Below are positions 36,787 through 50,530 of a stretch of 64,000 bases of DNA, one piece after another; the stretch's first letter is position 1; each line of letters begins with the position of its first letter. The translations under genes were made by a program, and so were the position numbers. Origin of the DNA: Owenia fusiformis (lineage: Eukaryota > Annelida > Polychaeta > Sabellida > Oweniidae); assembly GCA_903813345.2 (NCBI GenBank), contig CAIIXF020000006.1:21771936-21835935 (forward strand), given 5' to 3'. The notes beneath the pieces were generated by a model. The model was not told where the DNA came from, searched no databases, and saw only the letters and a program-made list of their open reading frames with translations.

Positions 36787-37066
36787 AGGAGGAGATTTCG
36801 GACTGTCATATGTTGGATTTTGGCTATTTTCCTAGGATTTAAACAGGTGCATAAAATGTTAGGTCAATGTATTATCTCCAGGAAAAGCACTCATGCATAG
36901 AGATGATAAAATAATTTCGACTTTGAGACAGGGAAGAAGCAAACAACCCACCCATATGCTTTTTCATTGATGCAACAAAAATTAAAAATGCAGGTGTGAA
37001 AGGGGTTGAAAATCAGGACAACATTTCAGAAAAACATGTGGGTGGGTTATTTGCATCTCCCATTCC
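36787..37066. other. Replacement sequence where NR5B exon 5 was lost
   Basis: 280 bases with no match to copy 1, bounded by GCTAAA on the left and AATTGATTGGG on the right, where copy 1 homology resumes. Its first 90 bases are also in copy 3 (62682-62770), so the loss happened before copies 2 and 3 split. Origin unknown. Confidence 0.75.
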
Positions 37067-38611
37067 AATTGATTGGGATTGAACATTACACTAAAACTGA
37101 ATTCCTCAATGAATATTAGAGTTTAGATTATTTTCGAATTACTAGACTTTATCTAAATTTTGAAGAATCAAAAATCATTTCCAAAGAACAATCAAGGCCT
37201 GTTTTCAATGACATCGGAGTCTTGTCTGTCTTTTTGCAGGTGTATATAGAGTTTTATTTGAATGAAAAATTGGTTCATACCTTCAAGAACTACACATTTC
37301 CAGGAGCCTTTGGTCATATTAATTGTATTAAATGTACACTTTAAGTCTGGAATTTGTAAATGTCATAACTTTGGGATCTTATGTATCAATCAAAAGTATT
37401 AATTTGAGATTTCAATATTCCAAATGTCCTGCGTGCAAAAGTAGAATGGTTGTTTAATGGATATATGTAAAGTATTTTTTATAACAGTATGTGAATATTT
37501 TGAATTATGAAATGGGTACACAGGTGATATTAATGTAAATGCCATGTGTAACCATTATGTAAACATCATGTAAATTTTTAGTTACCAGTTACATGGTCAT
37601 TTATTTGTAAATATATTTTTTCATGGTTTGTATATTGTATAATAGTGTAACTTTTGCTGGTAAGTCACGTGCAAATATTTCTGTAAGATGTTGATCTCAT
37701 ATTTTTCCAAATGCCAGCTAGATCATTTCAATTCTACTAAGAGGTATGTATTTCAGTCATACACATAAGCATTATTTATTTGACTTTGCCTAGTTAGATC
37801 TAGGAATTAAGTCTTAAGTCTCCAACTCTGAACCAAATATATCCTTAATTACCCATAAGACTGCACTCGGTACTATCAATGGGTTGATCTAAATCTTTTC
37901 AAACTGTAATATTTACAAAAAGATTTGTTCCAAAGTGTTGGTGAAAGTTATATGTTGTTCAAGTTATAGGTTGATGTTTGTAAAGTCAGAGTGAAAGAAT
38001 GACCATATGTTCACATCTGATAGTTTGATTCTAAAGCAGAGAAGGAGAAATTCACATTCTACTCTGCCTACCTTAATATTTTGAGCGCACAAGAGAATGG
38101 GGTAATTTAAAGTATGTGATATGTTAAATGTGTATTGGTGGCTATACTAATATTTCAATATTCCGATATGAATGACAATGAACTTTTGTAGACAATATAT
38201 GAATGTCAATAATGATTTATGTAAGAATAACTAAAAATAAGTTTTGGGTTAAAATATCAAATAAACAAAAACAAACGGTTAAGATATGTCAACAGGGTGT
38301 GATAGTAACTTAGGCCCAGACCAGCTTATTATTTCAGCATATAGGCCTATTACAGCATAAGTTGCCCATGGCTTGATTTAGAGATCAAAATACCTTGTGA
38401 TACACCCTTATGACAGACTTAACATTTATAGAATTTAGTAGGGTATTTATCCAAAAGTTTATTGCAAAAACTGGGGCTATTTTGGCATCATTATATCAAA
38501 TATTACTGTATCTTGTAGTTTTACTGTACTACTATTAGTGAAATAAATACCTTTTTTACAACAGAAAATATGGTTAGAGTTATGCTGATTTTGAAAATGC
38601 AAATAAAATTT

Positions 38612-39575
38612 ATTTATTTTTGGCTAGCCTATGGGATCGACCAGGCGTCCATCCGTCCGTTGGTCCATCCATCCGTCCGTTGGTCCATCCATCCGTCCGT
38701 CAACATTGGCCGCACAAATTAAAACTGCTATTCGGATTGAGTCATATCCACATTCATTTTATGCATATCCATAATGCCTATTTGACCTATCATCGCCATT
38801 TCTCAAGTTCACCCAGTTTCCGAGAAATTGCTGATTTTGACGTCAAAAAGTCAAATTTTCTGTAAATACTAGACACTTTGTTAAAGTAGAACTTTCAAAT
38901 AACTTGTAGTAGTTGCTGTATATGCAACTTATGTCTTCTGAAGATTTCAAAGCTCTTGGAATTACAGTTTTTGGTGTTTACTCCATAAAATTTGACAAAA
39001 AGTAGGACTTGGTCATTTTCAGGAAACTTTCTCATGTATAAAATCAATGGCAGGTTTTGTGATTGACAAGTTTCTCAAAGTTTGCCTTATACTTGATCAT
39101 TTCTTGCAATGAATTACATCATTTCTAGATTTAGGCATTCCCTACATATTGCTCAACATATGTCAGCATCAAATTCATCCCCTTTTTGAGATATTTGACG
39201 TAAAAAAACAGTATAAATAAGTAATTTTCAATTCAACCAATTTTTTTTGAAAATCATCGACAAGTTGCCAGGGGTTCAAATCTGACATTAGTCTTAGGAT
39301 TTGACCTTTAGTGACCTTCGAAAGATCAAAAAGTTGATTTTTCAAATTGATTTTTGGATGTGAATTTTGGTCAGCTTAATCACAAAAGACCTTACTGAGC
39401 TCTGAATAAGTAAAATTTTCAATGGCTAAAGGTCATCAAGCTAGGTCACACAACTGTGCTATCTAAGTTTCTCAAAGTTCGAGACTACAAATCCAAATCA
39501 ATATTTTTGTTTGAAAGTCAGGATATACATTCCTCTGAAGGTTCCAAACTGTGTGAGCACAGGACCGTGGGTCCT
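38612..39575 (+). repeat. GTGAGC-type interspersed repeat, copy in segment 2
   Basis: Duplicate of 30531-31475. The first part has lost 11 bases, and the GTCCATCC stretch (38648-38700) has expanded to several 20 bp units containing GTCCGTTGGTCCATCC. Confidence 0.7.
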
Positions 39576-40779
39576 TCATTTCTTTTTACAACTTTTTGTG
39601 AACTAGTTGATCACATAAAATCATAGAAAGTCACATTTTGTGGAAAATGATAAATCTTGGACACATGAACAATTAACCATTGAGATCTGAAGCAAAAAAT
39701 CAAAAATTTAAGTCAGTACGAGCTTAAGTACTGTATTTTAATGGTAAAATATGGCTTTCCTTAAGTTTCTGTAAATAAATGTTTATATCAATACCTAATG
39801 CAGCTTTTCTAGCTTAAAAAGTTGCACGATTTTTTGGCACACCCTGTTTGTTCTATAAATTATAGTAACAATTGGAGGACATGGTTTACTTTTAGTTTAA
39901 TTCAATGGGTGGTCAACCAAACATTTAGACATACTTTTAACTCGGGTGTTTCAAAGATGAAAAAATTGGGTGACCAAAATATAGCCTAATTACTAATTCA
40001 AAATATATTAAAAATCAAACTGTAATGTTGTGTTAAGTGAAATGACTTGCAAAATATTTTTTACTTACACAGTAAAATCTGTGAACAAGGATCGCTTTCT
40101 GGATTGGACAAAACTGTTCCTTGTTGACAGGTGTTCCATATAGAGAGGGTCCATACGCTGGGCCAACTCAAGAAATTGCTGAATAAGCATAATTATTATT
40201 AGCATTTTATTCTGTACATGTGATTACTAAAACAATAAGATAAGGCCTCTGTTGATATCTAGATGATGAAGTATTGATGTGATGTAGAGAAAGATATTGC
40301 TAAGAACTGAAATTTAAGTTTCATCAGCACCATTTTATAGCATTTACTAGTATATTCTTCAAGTTTAGGTCATTGAAAAATGAAGAGATTTTGCTCAACA
40401 ATACATAAATACATTTCTATTATTTCTAAAAAATGTCAATCCTTAGATTATCTCAACTGGTCAGGTAAAGTTCAGCTTTGTTGAAAGAGTGCATTAGCGT
40501 CATGGCAATTAATATAAACAGATTATCATATCAGAGTAATTAAAAAGTGGCTGAGATGTTCCATCTGTTAACAATTGGCTTATCCTCATCTCATTCAAAT
40601 AAATACTAGATCCTCAATATCAGATATTGTCATAATTACCCAGCAAACAGTGACGTCCATGTAACGTCACTCATATGTGGTATATAAGTTCACTGGAGAC
40701 GTTGTATATTTCCGTTATATAAACGTCAAAGCAACGTAAAATTGTGACCTTCAGCAAAACGTCGGTGGATGGTTAAAAA

Positions 40780-42215
40780 ATGACGTTGTAGTAATGTGTT
40801 AGTAAAGTTCGAAATTTGTGCTGGTGTGAAAAACGTAACAATGACGTTGAATTTTTACCAGTTTGGTTCATTTGCAACGTAATATAAACGGCAAAATTTA
40901 ACGTTGTCGTAACGTTTTTTAAATGTGTAAAATATTTGTAAGTGCAGGAAACATTACAAAGACGTTGCAGTTCTCACCAAATTGTTTCATTTGCTACGTA
41001 ATATAAACGGTAAAATTTGACGTTGTCGTAACGTGTTTTAAATGTGAAAGATATTTGTAAGTGTAGAAAACGTTACAAAGACGTTGTGTTCTCACCAAAT
41101 TTGGTACATTTGCTACGTGATGTAAACGGCAAAATTTGACGTTGTCGTAACGTGTTTTAAACGTGAAAGCTATTTGTTAGTGTAGAAAACGTTACAAAGA
41201 CGTTGCACTTCTCACCAAATTGTTTCATTTGCTACGTAATATAAACGGTAAAATTTGATGTTGTCGTAACGTGTTCTAAATGTGAAAGATATTTGTAAGT
41301 GTAAAAAACGTTACAAAGACGTTGTGTTCTCACCAAATTTGGTACATTTGCTACGTAATGTAAACGGTAAAATTTGACGTTGTCGTAACGTGTTTTAAGT
41401 GTGAAAGATATTTGTAAGTGTAGAAAACGTTACAAAGACGTTGCACTTCTCACCAAATTGTTTCATTAGTGCTACGTAATATAAACGGTAAAATTTGATG
41501 TCGTCGTAACGTGTTCTAAATGTGAAAGATATTTGTAAGTGTAAAAAACGTTACAAAGACGTTGCGTTCTCACCAAATTTGGTACATTTGCTACGTAATA
41601 TAAACGGTAAAATTTGACGTTGTCGTAACGTATGTGTTTTAAATGTGAAAGATATTTGTAAGTGTAGAAAACGTTACAAAGACGTTGCAGTTCTCACCAA
41701 ATTGTTTCATTTGCTACGTAATATAAACAGTAAAATTTGACGTTGTCGTAACGTGTTTTAAATGTGAAAGATAATTGTAAGTCTAGGAAACGTTACAAAG
41801 TCCTTGTTTTCCCACCAAATTGGTTCATTTGCAACGTAGTGAAAATGGCTAATTGTAACGTTGTCAAAACATGGTTTGAATGTGAAAAATATTTGTAATT
41901 GTAAAACACGTTACAAAGACGTCATTTTCTGACCAAAATGGTTCATTTTCAACGTAGTGCAAACGGTTAATTTCAACGTTGTCGAAACGTGTTTTCAATT
42001 GAAATGTAAAAAAATATCTGAAGTGCAGGAAACGTTACAAAAAGACGCTATGTCCTCACGAAATTGGTTTATTTGCAACGTTGTCGAAATAGTTAATTTT
42101 GACGTTGACGAAACGGGTTTTAAACGTGAAAAATACATATACATGTATGTGAAAAAGAACGTGACAAAGACGTTGTGGTCTCAACTAATTCGTTTAATTT
42201 GTGACGTGAAGTAAA
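40780..42215. repeat. Left subterminal array, 118-122 bp units
   Basis: About 11-12 units, each with GACGTTGTCGTAACGTGTTT, then a spacer, then AACGTTACAAAGACGTTG and CTCACCAAATT. Inner units (41850-42215) are more diverged than the middle ones. ACGT occurs 4-6 times per unit. Confidence 0.9.
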
Positions 42216-42837
42216 TGTTAAATATATAACGAATATACATTTATGCCTCGAGTTGTGGTAACTTTAAATACTGATCGGTGGAGGCACAGGCATATGTTGG
42301 CTCACACAGATGAACTTAACGTGGTAATTGAGAGTGAGAGTGGAAATATGATTTCTCCGACGTTGTAATTTTGCCATGGGTTATTGCTGACAAAAGTCTG
42401 ACGTTCTGTCCCGGGGGGTTCACTCCAATATAACTCTTAACACCTATGTGCCGCGCCAAAGACCCCCTTTTTGAGCATTTTCTCCATGTCAATTTCCTCT
42501 CAAAATATTGGAAGTTTCCATGTTTTATTCCTCTCAGAGTTATAAAATTCCATATTTTCTTCCTCTGAACTTCATAGATGTCCATGTCGACTTCCTCTGG
42601 AGCTTGCCGGTGTAAAAGAAATTATGGTCCCCTGGGGATTATGGTCCCCTTTCTTTAGGACCTCCTACCCTTTTACACCGGGACTAAAGTTTGCGGTTTT
42701 AGTCCCTTTCAACAAGGGCGAGCGTTACAAACGGAAAGTACATCGTTCGCAAATTTGATGTATTTCTCGTTCGGCTTTTTATCGTATTCTGTTCTATCAA
42801 CCAATACAAATATAGGAATTCCCGCGTCGAAATCAAC

Positions 42838-42910
42838 ATGGAGGACAGTTCCAAGTTCAAGATATTGCTGCTTAAAAGCAACTTGGGAGCCGTACTGCCA
42901 GCTTTCGAAG
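42838..42910 (+). CDS. Possible captured first exon inside the 9.95 kb element
   Basis: ATG in a good context (CAACATGG), 24 codons starting MEDSSKFKILLLKSNLG, then a strong donor GTAAGA. Joined to the next acceptor (44771) it reads only 13 more codons before a stop. Function unknown. It may be a captured host-gene fragment or the remains of an element gene. Confidence 0.3.
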
Positions 42911-43659
42911 GTAAGAATGATGCATGCATGTTACACAATCACCAAAGGTTAAAATGAAAGCATTCCATGGCCGGTACTTGCAGCGAGAACACAAATAATC
43001 TCATGTGAAAGTTGGGATCGTTTCAATTTTCATAATTTTTGAAATGAACTTTTGAATATTCTGATATTTGAATCGATGTTATTGATTTTCAATTTCATCA
43101 CGATTTTCAATCATAATTCTCGGTTCATAATTTTCGTTAGGTCAATTACAAGGGGTCCAGGGGTCAGCATACTATATTTAGGGAGTTCTATAATTTTTTT
43201 GAAAATAACATGGCAGAGAAGCATTGAAATATGAGGTCACAGATATGATAGCTAAACTACAAAACAAACTAAAATAAACAAAAGTAAGAACATGTATAAA
43301 TGTTTCTATTTTTACATGTTCTGTTTCAATGTGGTCCTTTAATTGCTTATTTTTTAGATTCAGAGAAGTTCCAAACATTCAAAATTTTACTGTAATCTCA
43401 TCTACTCTACGACCCCCACTTAAATTTGTAAAAAACATAAGTGGGGGTAACCAAACTCGTCTGGCCCTGTTATCCACTCCCTGATTCTGAAATGTCGTAG
43501 ACCAACAACGTCAGGCGTAGATAACTGGGCCATACGGGTTTTTGTTAAAGTGGGGGTAGAATGCGATAAATCGCATGATGTATGGTCTCTCTAAAATTCT
43601 CTTATTTTTAACATGGGAAATCGTCACTTCAGCAAATTCACATGTCATTTATTTATGTT

Positions 43660-44100
43660 CCAAAATTCACCCTATGCAGACAGAGCCTGTGGGAAATATT
43701 GGGTGCGGAGCAAATGAGCGGAGGGTGCGGAGCTAACGGTCATTTTTGAATTTAAATTTGGGATATTTCTGAAACTAAGCCGTTTTGGGACTTCAAATAT
43801 ACCAAGATATGTGTATTTGACACCAAATATCAATACAATTGTGAAAATAGTAGCGCAATTCATTCTGTCATGTCTGTAGCGACTCATTGTGCCTTAAACC
43901 TTTCCCAGACCTATATATTTTGAAATTATTTATTAAATAATTTGCATGGGTAGTGTATCTTGAACACCATTTTTTATGAATGCTGGGGACGCAGTATTAA
44001 AAGGATAGTCTCAAAATATATAGGTCTGGGAAATGTTTAAGGCATACTGCGTCGCTATAAAATGAATTGCACTACTATTTTCACATAGGGTGAAATTTAT
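43660..44100. repeat. Repeat shared with copy 3
   Basis: Begins near GACAGAGCCTGTGGGAAATA and TGGGTGCGGAGCAAATGAGC. The same sequence lies inverted at 63190-63505. Internally, CAGACCTATATATTTTGA and its complement form a stem. Non-coding. Confidence 0.65.
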
Positions 44101-44312
44101 TTAGGCTAGTATTAATATGTATATAACATATGCCTGGCAAAATTTTGTGAATTTAATTTAAAATCAAACATTATCCATTATGATTTAGGTTCGCCTTTGA
44201 CAGTTTTTGAAGTGGAAATGTGTCTGTTATTAAGCATATTAAGCATACACCCTTTACCAATTTACGGAGACTGAAAGGTGAACTTCAACCTTCCTTGAAA
44301 CTGTATGATTAT

Positions 44313-44528
44313 CAGGCCCGTAGCCAGGGGGGGGGGGGTTTCGCAGGGTTCGGGCGAACCCCCCCCCCCCCCCCTGGCCAAAAATTCTTTCAAAATCATG
44401 CAGTTTTCACCATTTTGAGCACTTCTCAAGTGATTTTGTCCATATTTGGGCCAAAATTGTCAAATGTGAACCCCCCTGGAAATTTTGGAAAAATGAACCC
44501 CCCTTGACAAATCCTGGCTACGGGCCTG
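44313..44528. mobile_element. TIR element with CAGGCCCGTAGCCAG ends
   Basis: CAGGCCCGTAGCCAG and its exact complement CTGGCTACGGGCCTG, 216 bp apart, flanked by the direct repeat ATTAT. Contains long G and C runs. A diverged relative is at 17640-17815. Confidence 0.75.
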
Positions 44529-44771
44529 ATTATTGATATTGATATTTTTTAATCGAAATGGTGTTTGTTATAAGCACACGCCTTTTAACAATTGATAGAG
44601 ACTGAAAAGTGTATTTCATCTTCAGCAAATCTGAAATTAAGCTTTGTTTTTATTGATCGAATTCAATGAAAGTTAATTTCTTTTAAGTTAAGTTTTATCA
44701 GCCTTTAAAAAACTACTATTGTCATCTGTTTTTCCATCTTAGTGTACAATAGTTCTCTACTCTGTTTTCAG

Positions 44772-45340
44772 AAGTAGGAGATGAACCAGATTTTTGTAGC
44801 TTTCATCCATGATAACCCTGAGACCTTGTTGGTTGTGTTTAGATGATGGTGTTTCAGACTAATCAGGTATATTATTTCATCGTTTGATTTAATTAACTTG
44901 CATCATTTGTGGCTCCTTGCTTCAGAAAGTATTCATTTGTATTTAATGCAGTTATTATTTAACTTTCACAGTTTCACAGCAAATGAGATACTGTAAATTG
45001 CTTTAATTTGGTGCTATTTAATTTGGCGCCCTGTGCAAATTTTAAAAGTATGACTGCTATATAATTAAGTTCTTTTAAAAGGTTTGAACTTAATCCTGAT
45101 TGACACAATGTTAAAACATCTCAGTAGATTTACTCATCATATTCACAATTTAAAGGTCTTATTTTAATCAATACAATTTGAAATAAAAGTATAAAATAAA
45201 GTAACAGTCTTTTAAAGTACTACTATTGTCCTCTATTTTCCCATCTACCTATTCTGTTTTCAGGATTGTTGTAGCCTTCACCCATGATAACCCTGAGATG
45301 ATTTTGGCTGTGTTGAGATGAGTGGTGTTATGCTAATCAG
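44772..45340 (+). repeat. Duplicated exon-like block
   Basis: 44772-44866 and 45264-45340 are homologous. Each follows CTGTTTTCAG, contains CATGATAACCCTGAG and ends TAATCAG followed by GTA, so both look like small exons with splice sites. Neither stays open in the frame offered by the exon at 42838. Confidence 0.4.
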
Positions 45341-46886
45341 GTAGGCCTATATTATTTCTAGAGGTGTCACACTGACCCGAAGTTGACCTGCCATATTTTA
45401 TCTCAGAAAGTTAAGAGTCATTCTCAAGTATCTACTTTCCTACCGTTCCAACATTTCAAATTATTATCCAATATAATATTTTAATAAATAGATCTCTAGT
45501 TAGGTCATTGGATGAAGATTATGAGAGTCAACGAAGGAATGTTTTGGCTATATGATTCTACTGTAGAAATACAAAAGGATAGTACAAAAAGCTACTAGGG
45601 ATCTATAAACAGATGAGCATAGGGATTGTTTTACCCCAGAGTAGTCCCAAAAAGTCTCCTGAGACAAAGATCAGATCTGGTGGAAGAAAGATTACACCCT
45701 CAGGTGCATTTTCAGATAACCAACTAATAAAATGTTTATACTACAAGTCTCTAAAATATTTCAGACAAACTAGCAGTACAAGCAGAATGGAACATTTGAC
45801 GGTTTGGAAGTTAGGCAGTCTAGAGTCCTCTGAGCTTGGGGAGTTGCGAGGAAAGTGACTTCGGTAAGTCCAGGTTAATCTATTATTCATTATAGAAGTA
45901 TTTTATATATATTAAGTTTACAGCAGAATCAAATCTAGCAAGATCCTTGTCATTCTATTCTAAAAATATAAAGTGCAGACTTTACTTCAGGAATACTAGA
46001 GTATTTTACCAAAGAATTTTACAATTATGTATTTTAATTTATATATATGGCTTCCATATTTATATTTGGAAGAATTAAAAAATTTTCCCGATTTTCGCAC
46101 TTTTAATCCTCAATAACTTACTGATTTACAACACATTGTAGACCTTTGAGACATATTGTATCTGAGATTGTAAAGAATAGATCGCTAGCTCAATTTTGGT
46201 TGAAAATGACACTGCAAAATATACAGAGTGGGTATGGGTATACAGGTTACATTTCATACTTTTCAATATATTGATTTTTTCCAGGAAAATGTCCAAAAAC
46301 AAGCAGAAATGGCAATGTGTTAAACATGCAACCAGGGAAACAACGACTGAGCTGTACAAGTCATTTGAAAAAACATTTGGAAAGTGATGAGGACCAATGA
46401 GAGCTCAATGTTTCAAGGAAAAATGAACACTTAGCATAAACAATATCTGTTCCGATAAGCAAGCCAGTTTGAATTAAATTTTTATCTCTATAACAAGTAA
46501 TGGGACAGTACTTTTAAGATTGCATAGATATAATGGCTTCATATCTGAAACATGCAATTTTTCTAGATTTATTCCCAACTTAAAATGGTCATTATTGCTT
46601 TTTGAAAATCAATACCATGTTAACTAATAGAGCATTTGTTCAAGCTCAAATTAGAATATTTATTCATTCCCGTTCAGAAAAATAACAATATAACCCCTAA
46701 ACAGTTAGGCTATAGATAATTACATTCATAGTAAAGGGGGTGAATAGATCTGCCGAGATCTGGGCACAATCTCGGAAATGAAATATCGAAATATCATCAA
46801 AGGTTAATCCCATACTTAGTAGTGTTATAGGTAAATAACATGCGGGAATATAATTGATATCTGAGTTGAGCGGGAGATATATAAGG

Positions 46887-47024
46887 GTTATGTACTGGGA
46901 GGTTTTGGATACAGGTTTTATCCCAAGGGAAATATGTGTATATCCCGAGGGACCGCAGGGACCAAGGGATATACACATATTTCCCGAGGGATAAACCCTG
47001 TATCCAAAACCGACCGTACATAAC
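46887..47024. repeat. Near-perfect hairpin of about 138 bp
   Basis: Arms of about 63 bp around a 10 bp centre. The left arm contains TTTTGGATACAGGTTTTATC and the right arm its near complement. Could be a tiny MITE or the source of a structured RNA. Confidence 0.8.
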
Positions 47025-47859
47025 AGATGTATTTCATACCTACTGATGTTCTTGGTACGTCATATACCTTATAAAGTTCCAAAATTCAAAAATATACTTA
47101 AGATACACATTTTCTTGGTGTTTTAAAGTGGTTTTTTAAGTTTCTGAGATTATCAAACTCATATAGCCTAACTCATATTTTGAAAAATAAAATTTGAAAA
47201 AAATGTGAAAATCTTTTTTTTAAAAATGTGAAAAAGAATTTGGGGAAAAATGGGAAATTTCAATGCATATTTAATTCTCATAATCTACTAAGTATAGGAT
47301 AAATCAGTTATTAAATGCTCGATTTTTGATACAGTGTATATCCCTCAGTAAATACAATATAGTCACGATTTATTATTTAAAATATGCCTTATTCAATTTT
47401 AAGACAAGCCAGAACGGCAAATCTCCCCAACCCCTTAACCGTTTAGGGGTTAATAAAATACTTAATAAAACTTATTAACGATAGGATAGATTTTTGATAG
47501 ATGACATACGAGACTGTAATTATATTTAAGTTCAATTCTGTGTGTCAATATTCTCTATTTGGATGCTCAAAAAAGTTCTTGTGTATTAACTCATTAATTA
47601 TTGGAAAAACAATATACATTTGTTAATAAGTCAAAGCATAAGTTAGTTGTGTTTTACCTTCACATGTGAAAATGTTAGGCTTAGTGTGTTATATATAATT
47701 TTACTGAACATCGGTGTCTACATCTTCCTGTACAGGAACTTTAAATTATGTTCATGTAATGATTCATTTAACTGGACGTTAGTCATTACTATCACTATAT
47801 CTTGTTGATGGCATACTAGTAATTAAGGTTACTAGAACATTCCTTGCATGTGTTGTCCT

Positions 47860-50530
47860 AACTTGATGTAACCAGAAGTTATGAATTTGCCATGTATGTG
47901 ACAAGCACGTTACAGTCTCTTTATTTTGGCAAAGTCGTTGTTAAGGTTGGTACTACATTCCTGGCTCGTGATATCTAAGTCGAACGTAACTTGTATACTC
48001 ATTTATGCGTGTCCACACTTGCCTTTGCCTACAACGTTCTATAGTTAATGTTACCAGAACTTTAACTTGGCCACGTATATGTGACGTTGCATTAGCACGT
48101 TAAAGTCTGTTATTTTATTTTTGCAGTCATTGTTAAGGTTGCTACTACATTCCTAGCACATGATATTTAAGTATAAAATGTAACGTTGTATAAACATCTG
48201 TGCGAGTCCAGACCTTCCTGTGCCTACATCGGTCCAAGACAAACGTTACCAGAACTTTAAACTGGCCAGGTATATGTTACGTTGCATAAGCACATTACAG
48301 TCTCACTATTTTTGCGAAGTCATTGTTAAGGTTGGTTCTACATTCCTGGCACGTGATATTTAAGTCAAATGTAACGTTCTTTAAACATCTGTGCGAGTCC
48401 ACACCTTCCTGTACCTACAACGTTCCATAATTAACGTACCAGAACTTAAAACTGGCCACGTATATGTGACGTTGCATAAGCACATTACAGTCTCGTTATT
48501 TTTGCGAAGTTATCGTTTAGGTTGGTTCTACGTTCCTGGCACGTGATATTTAAGTCAAATGTAACGTTCTTTGAACATCTGTGCGAGTCCACAACTTCCT
48601 GTACCTACAACGTTCCATAATTAACGTATCAGAAATTTAGATTGGCCACGTATTTATGACGTAATGTAAGTACGTTACATTTTCGTTATTTTGGCGAAGT
48701 CATCGTTTAGGTTGGTTCCACGTTCCTGGCACGTGATATTTAAGTCAAATGTAACGTTCTTTAAACATCTGTGCGAGTCCACACCTTCCTGTACCTACAA
48801 CGTTCCATATCAACGTTACCAGAAATTTAGATTGGCCACGTATATATGACGTAATGTAAGTACGTTACATTTTCGTTATTTTGGTGACGTAATTGTTAAG
48901 GTCGCTACTACGTTCCTGACACGTGATATTTAAGTCAAATGTAACGTTCTTTAAACATCTATGCGAGTCCACACCTTCCTGTACCTACAACGTTCCATAT
49001 CAACGTTACCAGAAATTTAGATTGGCCACGTATTTATGACGTAATGTAAGTACGTTACATGTTCGTTATTTTGGTGACGTAATTGTTAAGGTCGCTACTA
49101 CGTTCCTGACACGTGATATTTAAGTCAAATGTAACGTTCTTTAAACATCTATGCGAGTCCACACCTTCCTGTACCTACAACGTTCCATATCAACGTTACC
49201 AGAAATTTAGATTGGCCACGTATATATGACGTAATGTAAGTACGTTACAGTTTCGTTATTTTGGCGACGTTATTGTTAAGGTCGCTACTACGTTCCTGAC
49301 ACGTGATATTTAAGTCAAATGTAACGTTCTTTAAACATCTGTGCGAGTCCACACCTTCCTGTACCTACAACGTTCCATATCAACGTTACCAGAAATTTAG
49401 ATTGGCCACGTATTTATGACGTAATATAAGTACGTTACATTTTCGTTATTTTGGTGACGTAATTGTTAAGGTCCCTACTACGTTCCTGACACGTGATATT
49501 TAAGTCAAATGTAACGTTCTTTAAACATCTATGCGAGTCCACACCTTCCTGTACCTACAACGTTCCATATCAACGTTACCAGAAATTTAGATTGGCCACG
49601 TATATATGACGTAATGTCAGTACGTTACAGTTTCGTTATTTTGGCGACGTTATTGTTAAGGTCGCTACTACGTTCCTGACACGTGATATTTAAGTCAAAT
49701 GTAACGTTCTTTAAACATCTGTGCGAGTCCACACCTTCCTGTACCTACAACGTTCCATATCAACGCGGTTACCAGAAATTTAGATTGGCCACGTATTTAT
49801 GACGTAATGTAAGTACGTTACATTTTCGTTATTTTGGTGACATAATTGTTAAGGTCGCTACTACGTTCCTGACACGTGATATTTAAGTCAAATGTAACGT
49901 TCTTTAAACATCTGTGCGAGTCCACACCTTCCTGTACCTACAACGTTCCATATCAACGTTACCAGAAATTTAGATTGGCCACGTATTTATGACGTAATAT
50001 AAGTACGTTACATTTTCGTTATTTTGGTGACATAATTGTTAAGGTCGCTACTACGTTCCTGACACGTGATATTTAAGTCAAATGTAACGTTCTTTAAACA
50101 TCTATGCGAGTCCACACCTTCCTGTACCTACAACGTTCCATATCAACGTTACCAGAAATTTAAATTGGCCACGTATATATGACGTAATGTAAGTACGTTA
50201 CAGTTTCGTTATTTTGGCGACGTTATTGTTAAGGTCGCTACTACGTTCCTGACACGTGATATTTAAGTCAAATGTAACGTTCTTTAAACATCTGTGCGAG
50301 TCCACACCTTCCTGTACCTACAACGTTCCATATCAACGTTACCAGAAATTTAGATTGGCCACGTATTTATGACGTAATGTAAGTACGTTACAGTTTCGTT
50401 ATTTTGGCGACGTAATTGTTAAGGTCGCTACTACGTTCCTGACACGTGATATTTAAGTCAGATGTAACGTTCTTTAAACATCTGTGCGAGTCCACACCTT
50501 CCTGTACCTACAACGTTCCATATTTAACGT
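47860..50530. repeat. Right subterminal array, 190-193 bp units
   Basis: About 14 units sharing GTACCTACAACGTTCCATAT and CACGTGATATTTAAGTCAAA. The central units (48700-50500) are nearly identical to each other and the inner ones (47860-48400) are diverged. Each unit carries about nine ACGT words. Confidence 0.92.

Noticed and set aside
40780-50530. CRISPR-like array of regular repeats
   Set aside because: Whole units are similar, with no unique spacers, and the genome is eukaryotic. These are satellites inside a transposable element.
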